A stretch of 64,000 nucleotides of DNA from Elgaria multicarinata webbii (taxonomy: Eukaryota > Chordata > Lepidosauria > Squamata > Anguidae), in the NCBI RefSeq assembly GCF_023053635.1, contig NC_086180.1:36570947-36634946 (forward strand), read 5' to 3'. Below are positions 1 through 11,459 of this stretch, one piece after another. The stretch's first letter is position 1; each line of letters starts with the position of its first letter. The position numbers and the translations under genes are program-made. The notes under the pieces were generated by a model. It saw only the letters and a list, made by a program, of their open reading frames with translations, ran no database searches and had not been told where the DNA came from.

Positions 1-1663
1 AAGCAAGCAGACCCCCAAAACTGTATGTACTCTCCTTCAAAGGGGGATGCAACACGATCCTGAATTCTCAAAGTAAAGAATCAGTTCTTGCAAAATGGGT
101 CCAAATAATATCAGATGCAATGTTTAGCATTGTAGAAAGGCTGCACCACATAATAAAAAAGAAAAGGAAAGACTGCTATCTCCCGGAAGCTTCTACTATG
201 CCAGAGGACGGTTGGTCAGGACATTAAAAGATGGTTGCGTATGTGTGTGAAACCACTACCTTCCTGAATTTGGCAGACGGTATTGGTTGTATAGTTATGA
301 TTAAGCAATTAGTCACTAACTGCAGCTGCTTTGTTTCTTGAGTCCTGGCAAGTTTTTCTAAGTGATAAACAATATGTTTTGACACAAGTATTTAAGTATC
401 AAAGAAAGTGGATTTGGCAGGAATGCCAGTGCATCATAATCACATCTTAAGTTAGCAAAGAAAACATCTAGCAAAGAAGCGGATTACCTCTTTTGCTCAT
501 GTTATCAACAAAATCAAAACCTCTGTAGCAGAATGTTGTAAAGCAGAAGACAATTGGGTGAGTTTTTTACTGTTCTTTTCAAATATAACTAAACATAATT
601 CTGCACTTCTGAAAGTGAAGCAGTTTCCGCATATGCTCTGATAAAAAGTCATGGCAGACAGGAATGATCAGCATACATGTTTCAGGTTTCAGAAGAATAT
701 CCTTTGATTTGAAATGTATACTGATTTTATGAATAATTTACCTTCTGAACATTTTTCAGGACTTGAAATAGTTGTTTTTAAGTACTTTAGAATTCTCACT
801 ATATGGTACCTCCTAAATGTAGAAAGATAGTCTTGGTCTTTCAAAATGGTTTTATGTGCAAAGTGCTTTAAAATTGATTTTAAAGAATTGTATTCTTAAA
901 TTGTTGCATTAGGATCATGCTAAGAATAATAGAAATAGAAAATTTGTCAAGCAATTGAAGGAGGTTTTTCTTATTTGAGCCCTTAGAAACGTAAACAACA
1001 ACAATAATAATAGATTCAAAATAACTCAGCTCATAACTTTGAGGGAACCAAATACATTCATAAATTAGTCAGTGGATGGTCATAGAGAATCTGAAACTGC
1101 AGCTTACTGGATATTATGAACCTGTCCTTAGCAAGACCTAGTAGAACCTTCACATAAGCTACTATGACCTTTCTGAAGAAAGAGTGCTATACAAGTGTAA
1201 AGTGTAATAAAAAATAAGCTTTTAAATTGTCATTTCATAGCTTGCTACTCTACCGTTAAAGGATCAATTTGACTTTGGAACCAACATGTCATTAGCTATA
1301 AAACTTCTTAATGAATCAGTTATCCATTTGTGCTGAGAAAACTGTTTGTTCTTGTCTTTGACATGTATTTATTACTGGATTTGGGGGGAATAATGGGATT
1401 CTAATCCTGCATAATGATGATTTTTTCTCTCTCCTGATGCAATCAGAGGACTGGCTAATGCTGAATTATTGCTTCCTTAGCAGCAACTTCTATGAGGGAC
1501 ATTTTAATGATGGTTTAGCAATATATATTACAAGTGTGCAGTACATAAGAATGCTACACTTTGCAATACATTCAGAGTTTTCTACACATGCCAACAATAG
1601 CTACATTTTTAAAGGAAAATGTTATTTTATAATATTTAAAATAAAAATTTGAGGCAATCTCAC
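1..1663 (-). other. IL21: IL21 intron 2 (partial)
   Basis: This AT-rich stretch lies 3' of the IL21 exon 2 donor on the minus strand, so it should be the start of intron 2. I looked for the next IL21 exon, which would encode the first conserved cysteine region, and saw no acceptor followed by a fitting frame. The remaining IL21 exons should lie left of the window. The 71-codon plus-strand frame at 1437-1652 has no recognisable similarity and is probably chance. Confidence 0.6.
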
Positions 1664-1699
1664 CTTGAAATTTCTTGGTGAATGTAGTTCTTCAGCATC
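1664..1699 (-). CDS. IL21: IL21 coding exon 2 (36 bp)
   Basis: On the minus strand a pyrimidine-rich acceptor ending in AG is followed by 36 bases and a GTGAG donor. Read in phase 0, as the upstream exon requires, it encodes DAEELHSPRNFK. Human IL21 has a short acidic and proline-containing segment at the same place, between helix A and the first conserved cysteine. A very short second exon and phase-0 introns are typical of the IL2/IL21 group. Intron 1, between this exon and exon 1, is 149 bp. Confidence is moderate because the exon is so short. Confidence 0.7.
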
Positions 1700-1848
1700 C
1701 TAGGTAAATATAAAAGTAAGAACATTTGAACTTTGTACTTTCATATAAAACTTTATTATAATTTTTCAACAAATAGAAAAAATACTTTTTCACAATAAGC
1801 ATCGAGAATGTCATAATTTGTTTAAATAGTCATGAACACTATACTTAC

Positions 1849-1983
1849 CATTTTCACCATTTTTTCTAACTTGCGTATGTCTTTAATAAGTTCTCGATAA
1901 ATCATCGGTGGCCTGGTGGGTGCACCCTGCACCAAACTGGTAGAACAGATACAAAGCAAGCAGCAAATAAATACCTTTTCCAT
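1849..1983 (-). CDS. IL21: Interleukin-21-like cytokine, coding exon 1 (signal peptide and helix A)
   Basis: The exon encodes 45 residues from an ATG at 1983-1981. It ends at a strong GTAAGT donor in phase 0. Residues 1-20 form a hydrophobic signal peptide (MEKVFICCLLCICSTSLVQG). The mature part starts near APTRPP and runs into an amphipathic helix, MIYRELIKDIRKLEKMV, matching human IL21 helix A (HMIRMRQLIDIVDQLKNYV). IL21 is a secreted four-helix cytokine of activated T cells that signals through IL21R and the common gamma chain. An in-frame ATG nine codons upstream (2010-2008) is possible, but the MEK start matches human MER. The place next to CETN4 and BBS12 favours IL21 over IL2, which lies one gene further away in other amniotes. 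Later exons are outside the window. Confidence 0.8.
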
Positions 1984-2160
1984 ATTTGCAAAGGTTTTTA
2001 CTTTCAACAAAACAGGAGAATAAGTGCTCTCTGAAGAGTTGGATTAATTTCGCTGCTCTCAGGTACATTGTACCTACCTATTTATTAAGACTTTTAGAGA
2101 GATAAGACAAACCACGCATTTCAGTTTGGAAAGCTTTATTTCATGGATTAATGAGTAACC
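1984..2160 (-). promoter_or_regulatory. IL21: Presumed IL21 5' UTR and proximal promoter
   Basis: Read on the minus strand, an AT-rich TATA-like element (ATAAATA, 2079-2085) lies about 95 bases before the start codon. A GGAAA/TTTCC NFAT-type core lies further upstream (about 2125-2133). IL2 and IL21 promoters are known NFAT targets, so the arrangement fits. This is inference: no transcription start can be read from sequence. Confidence 0.35.
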
Positions 2161-3990
2161 CCTTTTTCTTTTCCACTGGCTAGATGTATATAGGTGAGAG
2201 AGGTTGTGCGTAGGAGCAAGGATTTATGAAGTGAATGAAAATATGTCCCATTCGCATATTGGACAGGAAAAAAAAGTGAGAGGGTAAATTCCCATTTTCA
2301 GTATGAGTCAGATGCTGCAATATGATACATACATAAATAAATGAAGATGCTGTATGCATGTGCTACTGTTGGTGGACTCTTATCTGTTTTGATTTCGCTA
2401 ACCCATATGCACACTACTAAGTCACATTTTGCCCCAATTTCTAACTGAAAAGTTGGGGCAAAACTTGATTTGCTAGTTATATATACTTAGAATGCAGAGG
2501 AATAATCATTATGGTGTTGGGCTATTCTAAAATTCATCAGTTTGAGAATGCTAATTGATCATCCACATTGTAAGGGTTGGTCATACTTAGAGTACACTTT
2601 AATGAATGAGACTTTAGTCATGAGTGTGATCTAGCCTAAGTGTAACTAAGTCTCAATACTATCCATAGCAAACATTAATGGCCTGCCTTGTGGAGCAGCA
2701 CCGCACAGATGCTTATTTATGACATTTATATCCCACTTTTTTCCCTCCAAGGAATCCAAGGTGGCATACATAATCCTCTCCATTTTATCTTCACCATAAC
2801 CCTGTGAGGTAGGTAGTGAGTTTCCATGGTCGAGTTGGGACTGGAACCCGGATCTCACAACTCCCAGTCCAACACTCTAACCACTATGCCAAGCTGACTT
2901 AGTTTGTTACCTGCAGACAAACAGCATTGGGGACTGGAGCATAAACTCCTAGTCACACTCCAAATCACCCTTTTTTATAACAGGAAAATTCCTACTACTT
3001 CATGACAGCTGCCTGTACCTCTTGATAGAGGCATGCATTATATTTTCATGACAGTAAATGATTATGAAATAAGCTACAGAAGTGATGTATATTTTTTGAC
3101 CAAGCTGAACTTCAGTAGCCTTATGTTGGTCTTGTTCGTTGTAAAGAAGAAAGGATGTGGTTTTTAACTGTTCTTGGAATGTGCATCTTTGACATAATTT
3201 ATTTTTAAAATAACATTCAGAATTAGGCACCTGAGATAAAGGATTTGCTCAATGGGGAGGAGACTGAAATCCAAAATGGAAAAATGTAGGAATTTGTACT
3301 CTCCTTCACAAGCAGGCGAATCAACAAGGAAGCATAAATTTAAAGTCATTTTGTGTCTACTAATAAGAATAGAAGAGGTAAATATAACCTTGTTGGTCAG
3401 GCAGGTTCACACTGTATAAGCTGACAAGGGTAGGATCCTTGTCACTCCTCTGTTGACACTCCTACAACTGTTTTAGTATTCTGGACCAGTGTGATGTAGA
3501 TTTGGATATGGGGAAGCTGCTTGGGTCTGAAGCTTCCATTGATTGTAGAATTTCCTGTGCCACCCAAGAAAATTCCAAACATGGTTTACATAAGGCTTTA
3601 CTGGATGGCCTTGGGTAAATAATAATTCCTCATCTTAACCTATCTTATAGGATTGTTGGAAGACTCATATTTTGTGAGTTCCCTGAGGGGAAGTTCAGTA
3701 TACAAATTATAATAGACTTGGGTACAAGTGGGTGGTGACAGGGTTGGAGCCAAAATCAGGATAACTGAAGAGGGAGTGGCAACCTCGAGATTTGCTTAAG
3801 TTTTAAAAAACAAAAACCCTAAAAGATGCCTCCCTCAAAAAGACTAGCCCAATGAGGATTTATTATTTATTTTTCTGTGTTTGTGTAGCCTCCCTATAAC
3901 ACAAGTACCTGGACTGTTTTCAAAACAATATACCATTAAACAACACAATGAAAATGCAGATTTTTAAGCAGAGAGGTGCAGACTACACTT
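2161..3990. other. Intergenic, IL21 to LINE block
   Basis: Apart from the SINE at 2711-2899 I see no gene here. The small open frames show no domain or splice context. Confidence 0.5.
2711..2899 (-). repeat. tRNA-headed SINE, minus strand
   Basis: The right end, read on the minus strand, is a tRNA-like Pol III head with an A box (GGCATAGTGGTTAGAG) and a B box (GGGTTCCAGTCCC). The body ends in the shared 3' motif (rc of acatttatatcccactttt). The same family recurs near 10.7, 23.1, 41.9, 46.1, 53.5 and 61.0 kb. The family name was not checked against a library. Confidence 0.8.
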
Positions 3991-5880
3991 TATTTATGTA
4001 GTGTTTATTTATTATGAACATTCATATCCCACCTTATTGGCTAAAAAGCCATCAAGGTGGTGTACAGCAATTTAAACAGTAAAACCTTAAAAAAATAGAA
4101 ATAAGAATATTAAATAAAATAAAATTTTCAAAGTTTAAAATAATTACATAATTTTACAGGATAGATTAAAAAGAGTTCGTTCCCTCTTTCTAAAAGCCAA
4201 GACAGTGGAGGTGAATCATAGTTCTTGGAGAAGGGCATTTCACAGTTTGAGGGCAACACAGGAGAAAGCCATTTCATGCATGCCAGACGATCAGAGCCCT
4301 ACAGATAATAGTGCCCTCAAAAGGGCCTCTCCTGCAGATCCTAATACCCATGCAGGTTCATAATGAGACAGGCTTAGAAACTTAGATAGCCAGGTTCTAA
4401 GCTGTGTACGGCTTTAAAGGTTAAAACCCACACCTTCAGATGAGCCCAGAAAGCAATTGGCAACCAGTGCAGTATCTGGTTCTGATACTGGTTAGCGGCC
4501 TAGCTGCCCCATTTTGCTCCAATTGTAGCTTCCAGACAGTCTTCAAGTGAGCCATTCATAGAGTGCATTGCAATAGTCTAAACATGATGTAACAAAGGTA
4601 TGGATAAGTTAGACCAACTCAGGAAGGGTCGCAGCTATGGCAGCAAAGTAATGGTGCAAGTTGTACAGCGTAGGAACAAGGAGCACTCCCAAGATATGGA
4701 CTTGATCCTTCAGGGGGAGTGCAATCCCTTGAAGAACAGGTTCAATCCCAATCCCTGAGTCAGGCTTTCTGGTGTCCAACCCCACCTCCATCTTGCCTGG
4801 GGAGGTGGTGGTGTTCTTCCTCAGCCAACCATTATTGAACTCAGGCATCGTTAAAGGGTTTCGACTGCTTCCTCAGTGTTGTGAGGGAAACGGCTGTCAT
4901 TCCGGTTATGACCTTACCTCGGAGTAAATGAACCCCGTGCTTTTTGCGCATGCCTGAGGTCCGAAGCAGACATTCCTGCCGAACAGGTTTGAACAGGTTC
5001 TGCCATGCTGCTATAAGTGCGCACGCAATTCCTTTGTGTAAAATGTGTGCGCGCGCACGTTCCCTTTGTACGGGGCGTGCGTTCCCTTTGTATGAGGGGC
5101 GTGTATAAAAAGCCCCTCCTCCCAGTCCCCAGGGCAGCCGCCCGTGGACTCATCCCGTGCTGCTGTTTCGCTAGCGAATAAAGCTATCATTTTGAACAAG
5201 AACTTTGGTGTGGATTCCAGTTTCTCCGTGTGGTATCCAGTTTTCCGTAACAGTGTTAGATGACAAGGACCAATAGATTTGGGTGTCGTTAGCATATTGG
5301 TGGCACGGTACTCCAAAGCTCTGAACAACTTCTTGCAGTGGTTTCATGTAAATGACACGGAGGACAAGATAGAATCCTGTGGGACACCATAGGCCAATGG
5401 CCGTGGTGTCCAAGAGTATCCCCCAACACCATTTTCTCAAGATGAAATTATAGAAGGGAGAGAAACCACTGCAAAACAGCACACACCCAGCTCATCACGC
5501 CAGGCAGTACATAAGGTTACCATGGTTGATGGTATTGAAAGTTGCCAAGAGGTCTAAGAGAACGGATAGGATCACATCCCCCACCCCATCCAGTTCCCAG
5601 CAAAGACAATAAAAGCAGACTCAGTCCCATATCCCAGCTGAAAGACCAATTACAATGGGCACAGATAATCAGTATCATCCAGATGAATCTGGCATTGCAA
5701 TGCTACCACCTTAGCCAAGCATGATACATTTGACACTGGCCTGTAGTTGGATAAATTCCCTGGGTTAAGGGAAGGTTTCAGATTATTTAAAAGGCCTAGG
5801 TGAATAAAAATGTCTCTGCTTAGCACCAGAAAGACCATAAAGATGCCACCATGCTCAGTAGAGAGAGAATACAAAGTGTC
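3990..5880 (-). mobile_element. Decayed CR1/L3-group LINE, minus strand
   Basis: Minus-strand translation gives reverse transcriptase pieces in the correct order. From right to left these are NLSNYRPVSNVSCLAKV (5650-5874), a broken segment around 5520-5640 that still reads as the DLSAAF-type block, then GVPCHQYANDTQIYWS (5171-5482), where the catalytic YADD is YAND. Beyond the LTR insertion, PDSGIGIEPVLQGIALPLKD (4609-4848) is the typical downstream segment. The 3' UTR-like part runs to about 3990. The frame is broken in several places, so the copy is dead. It is interrupted by an LTR at 4880-5252. Confidence 0.85.
4880..5252 (+). mobile_element. Solo LTR of an endogenous retrovirus, class I-like (fossil)
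   Basis: A 373-bp block starts with TG and ends with CA, and is flanked by the 4-bp duplication GTGT (4876-4879 and 5253-5256). It holds a TATAAAA box (5103-5109) and an AATAAA signal (5177-5182) in LTR order. It splits the reverse transcriptase region of the minus-strand LINE, so it is younger than that LINE. No internal region or second LTR is present. The 4-bp duplication suggests class I (gammaretrovirus-like), which is inference. Confidence 0.75.
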
Positions 5881-7829
5881 GGAAAAACTGGAGTCATGGC
5901 GGATTTACAGGAAGCCTGAACAGGAGCACTCTTGTTAGGCAAAAGTATACACTGCAGCATGTAATATTATTAATAATACTGGGTTGGATCCTAAAGGCTG
6001 ATTGTGCAAATGGAAAGCTATCCTACTTACACATGGGATGTTCCTGATTTTCCTCATTTCAAAACTCCATCACACCAGCATTATAGTCTGCTGTCGTGCT
6101 GAATTGCATGCAAAGGAATCAGATGTTGCCGACCATGTCCTGCTGTGATTGTGGTTCTTTCCTCCCCCTCTTAGCGACATAGTTTGGCACGTGGAAAGTC
6201 CGGTTCTTCCAGTAATGTGAAAGCACACTGCTCAAACTTCAATGTGTATTTTCATCCATCGTTTTCAGTCGATGTTCTGTGGGTGTGTTTTCAAGGGGCG
6301 GTGTTACTGACAAAAGAGAGGGGCGTGCCTTTTCTCCATTGGGCTGCGTAGCTTCTCTCCCCTCCCCTTTCCCTCTCCTTTTCAATAAAAGGGAGTTTTA
6401 GTTGATTAATCAATTCATCTATGCATTAAATTTGCATGTGGGTTATAAGTTCCAGTCTCTCTAGAGCAAGAAGAGGTCCCATTGAACTCTATGTTCTTAC
6501 TCCCGAGTAGGCATTTTCACCTTAAAAGAAATGTGGAAAATGCACCCTCCTTGCCAGCAGTGCCCTCATTTTTAAAGATAAAGCAATCCAAATTGGCACC
6601 TTGATAGCTCTTTAGGAGGGCTTTCAGCATACCAAATTTGAATCAGATTGGGTCATCGTTTGATTTTTAATGATTTTTTAAATACCCTCTTAAATTCTTT
6701 TCATCTGTTTTTCACCAGTGCGAAGGACCGTGGGACTGTTCTTCCATTCCTTCGATCATGCAAAGCTGTGCATCTTCAAGTTCACAATCTAGTTCCCCTA
6801 CTCAAAAGTAAATCCCATTGATTTCAACTGCTAGTCACATGCAAGCTTACCTTTGAGTAAACCCCATTGAACAGCAAGAGTCTTACTTTGGAGTAAACAC
6901 ATATTCCAGTTCTAGAGAGCCCCGGAGGGCTTGTGTGTGTGTGTTTGACAGATGGAGCGTGTATGTGAGGTGCACCGTGAGGCGGGGAGAGGAAGCAGGC
7001 GAGGTGAAATGGGTTTGCCTGGTGCCCTTTCCACAAGGCTTGGACACCAGCTGTCTCTGCAGTTGGCTGAGGATGCCAATCCCAGGAGGGCTGCAGCAGT
7101 GGTTTCTTTTCTTATTCCGGGGGGGGGGGGCTCTCTTTTGCATCAATGGGGGGCAGAGAGGCAACCTTGAGTCAAGCAGCGGGGAAGCGAGAGCCCCATG
7201 TCTCTCTCCATCCAGGTGGACACGTGAATCCCGAAGTGGGATTCTCTCTCTCACTCTCTCTCCACACACCCCTTTCCTTCCTTTCTTCCTACCAGCATGA
7301 TCCCAGGCAGTGTTCAATGCTCCTAACCGGGACTTACTTCCGAGTAGTAGGAGGGTGCTTAATGACTTACAGGGGATATCCACAAAACTACTTAGGGGAG
7401 TGAAGTTCTTGTTTTTGCAAAGTCTCTTCAGCAACAAGAGAAGCTACTACCAAGGGAAAAAAACAGAGCAACACCCTAGTAGCCCCATGTCCATCACAGT
7501 CAGTGTGGGATGAGTTGTCCAACCAACAACAACCAATGAAGTATAGGGGGAGGTACAAAGGAGATCCACAGGTGGATGCAAGAGCTGATTCGTAGGTGTG
7601 CAGGGGAGGAGAGGTGTCAAGATGCACGAACCCTAAAAGCGCACAGGTGTAAGTGATCAGGGCTTCACATGCTATGGAAACGAAGGGGGATAATACGAGG
7701 GCAAAAGTGTAGGTGTGATGGAGCGTTCAGTCTTCCCACTGTATCCCCTTTGCCACACCAAAAGATGAGTTCAGGGAGGGCGCACAGGTAGGTCTAGAAG
7801 GAAGTAGGAAGCCAGGAAGCCCCATTCCA
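5881..7829. other. Intergenic with unclassified repeats
   Basis: No host exon is recognised. Fragments near 6795-6900 contain the phrase aaatcccattgatttcaa and cttactttggagtaaac, a palindromic repeat common in this window. The region 6900-7300 is GC-rich with a G10 run near 7121. Its long overlapping frames on both strands look like composition artefacts. Confidence 0.4.
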
Positions 7830-8170
7830 TATATGGAAATACAATCAGCCTGGAACGCTCTTCCAGAACACTTGAGAACTACAAACTCAATCACTGCTTT
7901 TAAGACTCAGCTCAAAACTTTTCTTTTCCCTATAGCCTTCAAATATTGAGTTTGTTCTGACTTTACACTGTTGGTTTTGCCCTACCCTGTGCCTGTTTAC
8001 ACTTCCCTGTGCCTGTTTGCATTCTCCTTCCCTCTTTATTGTTCACTACAACTTATTAGATTGTAAGCCTACGCGGCAGGGTCTTGCTATGTACTGTGTT
8101 ATCTGTACAGCACCATGTACATTGATGGTGCTATATAAATAAATAATAATAATAATAATAATAATAATAC
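7830..8170 (+). repeat. LINE 3' end, CR1/L2-like, plus strand
   Basis: The segment ends in gtacattgatggtgctatat followed by an (AAT)n tail, a 3' terminus typical of one LINE lineage in squamates. The reverse complement of the same end recurs near 24457-24520. Only the 3' end is present. Confidence 0.7.
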
Positions 8171-8189
8171 GATCCAACCCATTTAATAC

Positions 8190-8890
8190 CAATATCAATC
8201 AATTCAAAGTTTATTGTACTAGCCAAAGGCCATGACACATCAAAAGAAAATAGTTATACATATATGCAGTAATACAAATATTTCAAACAGTAGAAAATTA
8301 TACAGATAACTTAGGATTTGCCGTAACTAAAGCTCAGCGTTCACTTAGCAGTCTGAATCTCCACGGCAATTTTGTCTAGTTCTCTCTTCCTCATCTTTTT
8401 TTTGCTGCCAGAGTAAACAGGGCCACTTTATGTGTCACATAGCAGTTGGTATCACTCAAAAGAAAATGAACCATTTCTGCAAGGGCATTCCTATATCCAT
8501 GTGTTAATAAGGGTTCCAGGAATCTCTCTCTTGGATCCCTATACAGAGGGAAAATTAACATGTAGTGAACAATGTCTTCCACTTGACGTTGGCCACACAT
8601 GCATAATCTGCATTCAGATGGGACCTCCATCCAGAACTGCAGTTGGCATAACTTGGAATCTCAGTTCAATAAAAGCATTTCTTAGAGAAAGAGGCCTCAG
8701 TTTGAACAAATAGCTGGCTCTGAAGTGTTCCGTTTTCAAAAGAGGGAACCACCGGGAGAATTTGGAGTTTTGAATTAGTTGCAGATGCCTCCAAGAATCT
8801 ATCCAAAATAGCCAATCCCTCAGTTGCTTCTTATCCATATCAAGGACAGGCTTCAGCTCAGGAAAGTAATAGCTATGCAGGAGGTTTTAG
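8190..8890 (-). mobile_element. LINE 3' fragment with C-terminal ORF2 remnant, minus strand
   Basis: The minus frame at 8391-8630 encodes CRLCMCGQRQVEDIVHYMLI, a Cys/His pattern (CxxC...H) typical of the zinc-binding C-terminus after the reverse transcriptase in several LINE clades. The neighbouring frame (8614-8838) continues upstream (KLRPLSLRNAFIELRF). The left edge, read on the minus strand, ends near an AATAAA. The clade is not determined. Confidence 0.6.
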
Positions 8891-10699
8891 AGTATTGCCA
8901 TCAAATAATAATTTTTGTTCATTTCCAGGTAATGCATAGCAGGAAGGCGCTCGTTTGCAAGGTGACAATTCATTTAAAATACTTTAACTGAGCAAACTAT
9001 TCTTGTCCTGATTGATAGCCACTAATATGGACATCAGCCTTACGTAACTGTAGTTTAATCTGCCAATATATATGGTTGAATGTTTGCCTTAGTGATCTGA
9101 AGTTTTAAGCACTTACTCAGAGATTTTTTATTTCTGTAATCTATACCGTGCACAGACAGTGTTACATTGCCGTTGCCAGAGAGGCTTTCAATATCTAAAC
9201 CAAAATTACCAAGATAACAAACAATTCAATAAAAACAGAATAAAACAAGTCTTAACAGTAGCAATTCACAACAGCACAGAGCAAAATATGGTGAATAAAA
9301 AAATCAGATACAACAAAAATGGATTTTAAAGCATGGTTAAATAAAACTGCTTTTGCCTGGTGCTGGAATGAAAGCAAAGTGGGTGCCACCCCAGAGTCCC
9401 TGGTGAGGATATACAACAGGGCATCCTGTGCAATTTGTGAAGTACTGGCGTGTCTCTCACCCGATAGATGCAAATGTACTATGCTTTTTCTGACATGTAC
9501 CCAAGGAACATGCTGAGTCAACAACTTGCATGCTTTAATCTTAAATTCCATTCAAGGGAATTCTAGAAACCTCAGGCTCCTTATCTCATTCCTCAATCTT
9601 CTTCTCCTGTTTTCACTTACTTATCAGCCATCCAGCTTATTAAACCTTAAGTCATAACTAGGTTTTCCCCACCCACCCATTTTTTAAACCGAAGAAATGC
9701 TTTTCCTATAGCTTAGTCATTGCTGGGTTAGATACAGTTCAGCCTATTAAAAACTGATAAACAGGACTGCTTTCAAAGAACTTTTAAAAAAACTATCCTG
9801 AGATTTCATGTATATTTGATTTAAAAAAATAAGATGGTGGGAGTGGAGTGAGTGCTCAGGAGATTTAAGAAGAAAACAACTGGAAATTAATTTTTTTGCA
9901 ACTCTTTTATGTCGTTTGTCCTGGCTAATGTTTGCAGATTACAGAACTGCAATGGGAAATGATTCAGAAACAGGTGATTCACCCTTTCTCCACATGCCAC
10001 TAAAAACAAAATAAATATGATTCACTGCAGAAAGTATAAATGAACCTAATCATCATGTTCTCTCCCTCTCCGCATCATCATAATCTGCACAGCAATTCTG
10101 AGGTTACTATTCTGGCAATGTGGTTGCATTTTACTTGAAAATTATCTGACAAATGCACTGATGCTTCCGGGGACTTTTTTTTTTACTTCTTTGCTAATTA
10201 ATTCAGTTCTCATGACATCATTGAAGGGCCAACGCTGTTTTGCTCAGTAAACTTTTTCCACAGAAAATATATGTCGTACTGTTAAGATTTTTAAAAGTAA
10301 GAACACATCCTGTAGCTAAAAGAGAGAAAAACCAGTTGTGTTCAATGCCAAGTAATTTATGCATTTATGTTATTTCCTATCAGTATTTTCCATTAGATAA
10401 CTGGGGAAAATCAGTTTAAATGGGAACAGCAATCAGTATAACTGTCAAGAGGAATTTGAATGAAACATGAAGAAATTTCCCCCAAGGTAACACTTACCTT
10501 TGGAATTAGTTATGTTCTGATAAGTAGGTTGCCGGGGGTGGGGTGGGAGTACAGCCTTGCAATTTAGTAGTACTTTGGAATTACTAGGGCATAATTCTGT
10601 TGATTTTGAACAACTGTCAGTAAACACAATATGGAGTAAATGAACTCCATATATTGTACAAAATCAGATGTTGCATTGAATGCCACTTAATATTTTTTA
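8891..10699. other. Intergenic, mostly unique sequence
   Basis: A minus-strand CR1-like 3' fragment is likely at 9180-9450. It has the antisense phrase aaactgcttttgcctggtgc, shared in type with the fragment near 44.95 kb. The rest is AT-rich with no exon seen. Confidence 0.4.
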
Positions 10700-10700
10700 A

Positions 10701-11459
10701 ATTTTATGTATTTATTTGCATTTATATCCTGCCTTTTTTTCCTCCAAGGAAAAGCCCCATTTTATCCTCATAACAACAACCCTGGGTGATAGGTTGGGCT
10801 GAGGTTCTGTGACGGACCCAAAGTCACCTGGCCCTTGCCTTGACGATATTGGGGATGCTGCGCATGGCAGCCTCGCTGCCGCATTGACACTCCTTCCAAC
10901 CATCTACATCGGAAGGAACACAGTTGCAGGCTTTCTGGGCACCGCTGCACCTGCCCACCAGAGCACTCATGCAGTACGTCTGGGACGCCTGGGAGCATCT
11001 GCACCCGCTCTTCTAGTGGTTTTTTTTAAAAAAATAATTGGACTTATTTTTGGGGTATTTTTTAAGCTGTAAATGTAAAGACTCACATTTACAGCTAAAT
11101 GTGGGGAGACAAGGTGGGGAGGAATGGGGTGCTCCCTCCCTGGTGGGATTTCCAACCCTTTAAATTTTATTTTATTTTTCTTAACAAGGCTTCGTAGGGG
11201 TGTGGAGCCTCGCTCCAAGCTAAAAAAATGTCGGGGTAAGTTCCCTACTTTTTTGGTGTGCAGCTTTGGGGCTTTGCCCCTGGATCACTTCAGAGTGGCG
11301 GCTGCGTTGTGTAGATCAGCTGCCACCACTCCAAAGCTACTGCGGAGGGAAAGTGCCCATGTAGATGAGCCCCCAGTGAGCTTCCATGGCCGAGAGAGGA
11401 CTAGAACCCAGATCTCCCAACTTCCAGTCCAACACTTGAACCACTACACCACATTGGCT
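10701..11459 (-). repeat. tRNA-headed SINE split by an insertion
   Basis: The SINE 3' part is at 10701-10828 and the tRNA head at 11372-11459, both minus strand. They join exactly at the phrase that reads caaagtcacc / cagtg in intact copies. About 543 bp (10829-11371) of unrelated sequence separates them. Confidence 0.75.
10829..11371. mobile_element. Unclassified insertion inside a SINE
   Basis: This sequence interrupts the SINE and is absent from its other copies. It is GC-rich at both ends, with an AT-rich centre and a CACATTTACAGC / GCTGTAAATGTAAAG inverted pair near 11068-11100. The right end read inward (GGGCTCATCTACATGGGC) resembles the start of other terminal-repeat elements here, but a matching left end is weak. 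A non-autonomous DNA transposon is most likely. Confidence 0.45.

Noticed and set aside
1849-1983. IL2 instead of IL21
   Set aside because: The mature start APT resembles IL2, but the helix A pattern and the position next to CETN4 fit IL21 better. IL2 is not fully excluded.
6883-7437. 184-codon minus-strand frame overlapping a 121-codon plus frame
   Set aside because: Both arise from GC-rich low-complexity sequence. Neither shows family motifs or splice context.
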